Below are positions 60,882-64,000 of a DNA stretch of 64,000 nucleotides, in pieces. Position 1 is the first letter of the stretch. Each line of letters opens with the position of its first letter. Location of the stretch: the NCBI GenBank assembly GCA_900769175.1, contig CAAGFP010000108.1:1-64000 (forward strand). Reading direction: 5' to 3'. The notes beneath the pieces are model-generated. The model was not told the origin of the DNA. It saw only the letters and a program-made list of their open reading frames with translations, and did no database searches. Both the position numbers and the translations under genes were made by a program. The stretch comes from Lachnospiraceae bacterium. Lineage in GTDB: Bacteria > Bacillota > Clostridia > Lachnospirales > Lachnospiraceae.

Positions 60882-63800
60882 TTATAATTCTTCTTCCACC
60901 ATGCTCTTGTTTCGATTGAATAAATCATAAATACAAGGCACAACTAAAAGAGTAAGCAATGTTCCATAAATGAGACCGCCTATCATGGCAATTGCCATCG
61001 GCTGCATCATTGCCGAACCATCGCCAATTCCAAATCCAAGCGGGAGCATGGAAATAATGGTAGTAAGCGCCGTCATCATAATCGGACGAAGTCTGGTTGC
61101 TCCTGCCTTTGCAATGGCTTCCTTTTTATCCATTCCTTCTCTTCGAAGCTGGTTGATATAATCAACCATAACAATACCGTTATTGACTATGATTCCAGCA
61201 AGCATAATAAATCCAATCATCGATATGACGCTCACGTCATTTCCTGTAAAGAACAGAGCAAGAAAACCTCCCGTGAACGCAAGCGGAATCGTAAACATGA
61301 TAATAAAAGGTGACAGCAACGACTGGAACTGCGCAACCATAACCATATAAATGAAAATAATAGCCAAAACAAGCATCAGACCTAACTGCTTGACTGCTTC
61401 CATAATCGTTTCATCCTCACCGGTCATGGAATAAGAATACCCTTCCGGAAACTCAACCTGTTTTAATGCCTTCTTTACCTCGCTACTTACCTTTGTAACA
61501 TTATATCCTTCCGATACTCCTGAAGTAACACTTACATATCGGGTCTGTGCACTTCGGTTAATCGTAGATAATGTTTCTTTGATTTCCAATGTAGCAATAT
61601 CAGTAATCGGAACTTCAATTTCTTCATCGTCCTCATTCGTATAGGGGAACGTGATCGTTTTAATATCATCAAGTGTTACGTCTTTTTGTTCCTCATTTTG
61701 AATATAAACCATGTAATCTTTGATATCAGTCGAAATATCGGTTGAATTGGAGGTCTCTGCCATCTTTGCATACACAAGCTGGAAAACCTGCGCAACAGTC
61801 ATTTTATACTCCATCGCTTTTTCTTTATCCACGTGGATTACAAGTGTGGTCGTTGTGTTGTCGAGACCGTCATTTATATCCTCACAGCCCGGAACACTTT
61901 CCATAACTTTCGCCACTTCTTTTGCCAGCTCCTCAATTTTATCCAAATCACGTCCCTTTACCTGAACGGTGATACCGGAGCCCAAAAGCGCAGAATAGTC
62001 AGCGGATTCCGTAGTTGCAGTGACAAGGCAGCCCAAATCCTTTGTTTTCTCTTCAATTTCTTTTACGATTTCACTTGATTTACGTTTTGTATTCTCATCC
62101 AATAAAATATAATAGGAGGCACTGTCCGAACCTGACATCATACTCATCGTTCCGCCGCCGCCAATCATTGCTCCGACCGTTTCAATTCCGTCGATCTCCA
62201 CTAAAATATCCGTAACTTCGTCACAGTACGCCTTCAATTCTTCCTGCGTTAAATATTCATCCTCTCTTGCAGATAAGGACAGGGATATCTGATCCATTTC
62301 CATATCCATATCCATGAATGAAAATCCTTTCGAAATGGCCGCATATGCACTTCCGAACAATAAAATAACCACGAGCAGCAGAACCGGTATCTTGAATTTT
62401 AATACAAAAGGAATCATTCGTTCATATACCTTCTGAATCTTTTCAAAAATTCCTTCTTTTGTTTCTTTTCCGTCTTTAATGATAACGGAAGACATCATGG
62501 GAACAAAGGTTAACGCAACAATCAGGCTGGCACCGAGCGTGTAAGCAATCGTCAAAGCCATATCAACGAACAGCTGTCTCGTTATTCCTTCCGCAAAAAT
62601 AATCGGAGCGAATACACAGACCGTCGTAAGGGTAGATGCAACAATCGCACCGGCAACCTGGGTGGTGCCGACAACCGAAGCCTTTTTGGAAGACAATCCT
62701 TCCTTCCGCAAACGATATATATTCTCAATTACTACAATCGAGTTATCTACCAGCATACCGATTCCAAGCGCCAGACCGGATAATGAAATAATATTCAAAG
62801 TGATTCCCGTAAAATACATAAGTACAATCGAGAAAATTACACTAAGCGGTATGGAGCATGCGATAATAAATGTTGATTTGAAATCCTTCAAAAACAGAAT
62901 CAGGATCACAATTGCCAGTGCCGCACCAATTAAGATATTCTGAACAACCGACTGAACAATTATATCGATATATACACCCTGGTTCATAAGTACTGCAATG
63001 TTCAAAGAAGAGTCTTCTTTTTCAAGGGTTTTGAATCGTTTTAACAAATTATCGGTTACATTACCGGTAGAATATCCGGTCTGTTTTTCAATGGAAAGCA
63101 TAATGGCCGGATTTCCGTTGATTTTTGCATAAGAATCTTCCGAATCATCCACAATTTCCAAATCAGCCACATCACATAAATAAATCGGCTCAATTCCATC
63201 CATTCCCAGATCCAGTAAGATAAGATTATTCAAATCTTCAATGGTACGAACCTCATCTCCTACCTGAATCAGATATTGCTTTTCACCCTCCTGCACATAA
63301 CCTGCAGGCATGGAGAAATTCTGTGCAACCAACAGATTTCCAAGCATATCAAGCGTTAAAATATTATTCAAATCCGCAGATTCCGTAGCACTTTCCTTCG
63401 CTTCATCCAATTGTTTCTGTCCGTTCTCTAACTGAATTTTTGCATCTGCCAGTGCAGCACTTGCTTTACTCAACTCAAGAATCGCATTTATCTGTCCTTC
63501 ATTTAATTCAAGATATCCTTCATTTAATTGTTCTTTTCCGTCATTGAGCTGATTCTGACCACTTTCAATGGCAGCAATTCCCGCTTTTACTTTCGCAAGT
63601 GATTTATTTAACACAACCAATGCATCCGGAATATCTTCCCAGGTATTTAAAGTAACTCCTAAATCCTTAAAGGAAGCCCCCTGTGAAGCAAGTCCTTCAT
63701 TGATCTGTGCAAGAGATGCCTGTAAATTTGCTTTCGCATCAACCAAGGCATCATGGGCACTCATACTCGGATCACTGACCGGAAGCCCCATTTCAATCAA

Positions 63801-64000
63801 AGATTGCGTAGTGATTCCAAAATTTGCAAGCATTTCGGGAGGCATTGCAATCAGGGTATCCAGATAAATGTCGGTCATTTCCATTGTAGGCGGCATCGGA
63901 ACCGTCATTAACGGCTCAGTCAGTACTTTATTTATCCCAGAAGCAGCATCGTAAGCCTGCTTTAACCCTTTGATTCCTTTTTCAAGACCGGATTTGGATT
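60882..64000 (-). CDS. RND-type (AcrB/SwrC-like) efflux pump, 5' end outside window
   Basis: At least 1038 residues of the open frame are present; it continues past the window edge, so the N-terminal part (first transmembrane helix and part of the porter domain) is missing. The visible part has the proton-relay helix GLALGIGMLVDNSIVVIENI, a second set of transmembrane helices ending in GATRLRPIMMTALTTIISML, and TGEDETIMEAVKQLG. Unusually, a helical coiled-coil-like insert (ALADAKIQLENGQKQLDEAK and similar) lies near the N-terminal side. It probably exports amphiphilic compounds, as in SwrC of Bacillus. The TetR gene follows it. Confidence 0.93.
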   Translation of the reverse strand, partial: SKSGLEKGIKGLKQAYDAASGINKVLTEPLMTVPMPPTMEMTDIYLDTLIAMPPEMLANFGITTQSLIEMGLPVSDPSMSAHDALVDAKANLQASLAQINEGLASQGASFKDLGVTLNTWEDIPDALVVLNKSLAKVKAGIAAIESGQNQLNDGKEQLNEGYLELNEGQINAILELSKASAALADAKIQLENGQKQLDEAKESATESADLNNILTLDMLGNLLVAQNFSMPAGYVQEGEKQYLIQVGDEVRTIEDLNNLILLDLGMDGIEPIYLCDVADLEIVDDSEDSYAKINGNPAIMLSIEKQTGYSTGNVTDNLLKRFKTLEKEDSSLNIAVLMNQGVYIDIIVQSVVQNILIGAALAIVILILFLKDFKSTFIIACSIPLSVIFSIVLMYFTGITLNIISLSGLALGIGMLVDNSIVVIENIYRLRKEGLSSKKASVVGTTQVAGAIVASTLTTVCVFAPIIFAEGITRQLFVDMALTIAYTLGASLIVALTFVPMMSSVIIKDGKETKEGIFEKIQKVYERMIPFVLKFKIPVLLLVVILLFGSAYAAISKGFSFMDMDMEMDQISLSLSAREDEYLTQEELKAYCDEVTDILVEIDGIETVGAMIGGGGTMSMMSGSDSASYYILLDENTKRKSSEIVKEIEEKTKDLGCLVTATTESADYSALLGSGITVQVKGRDLDKIEELAKEVAKVMESVPGCEDINDGLDNTTTTLVIHVDKEKAMEYKMTVAQVFQLVYAKMAETSNSTDISTDIKDYMVYIQNEEQKDVTLDDIKTITFPYTNEDDEEIEVPITDIATLEIKETLSTINRSAQTRYVSVTSGVSEGYNVTKVSSEVKKALKQVEFPEGYSYSMTGEDETIMEAVKQLGLMLVLAIIFIYMVMVAQFQSLLSPFIIMFTIPLAFTGGFLALFFTGNDVSVISMIGFIMLAGIIVNNGIVMVDYINQLRREGMDKKEAIAKAGATRLRPIMMTALTTIISMLPLGFGIGDGSAMMQPMAIAMIGGLIYGTLLTLLVVPCIYDLFNRNKSMVEEEL

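Overview
The window is about 64 kb of chromosome from a spore-forming, Gram-positive anaerobe, most likely a member of the Lachnospiraceae (Clostridia). Supporting signs are low-to-moderate G+C, strong AGGAGG-type ribosome binding sites, a spoIIID gene, a DUF3794/LysM spore-coat type protein, CpsBCD-type polysaccharide control genes, and a ferredoxin-linked 2-oxoacid oxidoreductase. Family-level placement is inference from gene content. Most genes are on the minus strand. No rRNA, tRNA or CRISPR array was seen. The first 31 bases are not genomic: they match the end of the Illumina read-1 adapter, so the window starts at a contig edge.

Region 1 (32-9160) is an integrated mobilizable element. 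It carries a restriction/defence-like operon (HTH regulator, C5 cytosine methyltransferase, SNF2-family helicase cut by the contig end). It also has mobA/mobC mobilization genes with a hairpin-rich candidate oriT, a ParR-like protein, an excisionase-like protein, a divergently transcribed phage-type repressor, and a tyrosine integrase. The integrase gene lies just beside the 3' end of guaA, which is the probable attachment site. No type IV secretion genes are visible.

Region 2 (9161-19588) holds guaA, spoIIID, a membrane-anchored FKBP/trigger-factor-like foldase, and a minus-strand operon for 2-oxoacid catabolism. That operon comprises a P-loop ATPase, a ferredoxin, the alpha, beta and gamma subunits of a 2-oxoacid:ferredoxin oxidoreductase, an XRE-cupin regulator and an acyl-CoA synthetase. 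A coiled-coil NlpC/P60 hydrolase follows.

Region 3 (19799-31376) contains a small membrane protein of unknown role, a DUF1934-like protein, ispE, the DUF3794/LysM protein, and an apparent ddl-murF-pyrC-pyrK-pyrD operon. The murF product is unusual: MurF is fused in frame to a transmembrane helix and a large predicted extracytoplasmic domain.

Region 4 (31594-43267) is a cell-surface and exopolysaccharide cluster: a type IV pilin-like protein, CpsD, CpsC and CpsB regulators, a secreted acidic anchored protein, a 1368-residue Ig-like surface protein with a four-fold C-terminal repeat, a polyprenyl-phosphate sugar phosphotransferase and a polytopic membrane protein.

Region 5 (43336-50558) combines a formate/nitrite-type channel with a phosphate-response locus: PhoR, PhoP, an NptA-type Na/phosphate transporter, a small membrane protein and an OmpA-domain lipoprotein. 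Pho-box-like TTTACA repeats precede the transporter and the small protein.

Region 6 (50825-64000) has an AraC regulator flanked by two copies of a dispersed repeat, and acpP. It continues with a housekeeping block equivalent to the Bacillus yaaO-tmk-yaaQ-yaaR-holB-yaaT-rsmI region, but with a guanylate-kinase-like gene where tmk would stand. The end of the window has degV, an internally duplicated small protein, a TetR regulator and the 3' part of an RND efflux pump.

Five intergenic sites carry a dispersed repeat family that joins conserved G+C-rich modules to a hairpin, most of them unrelated in sequence.
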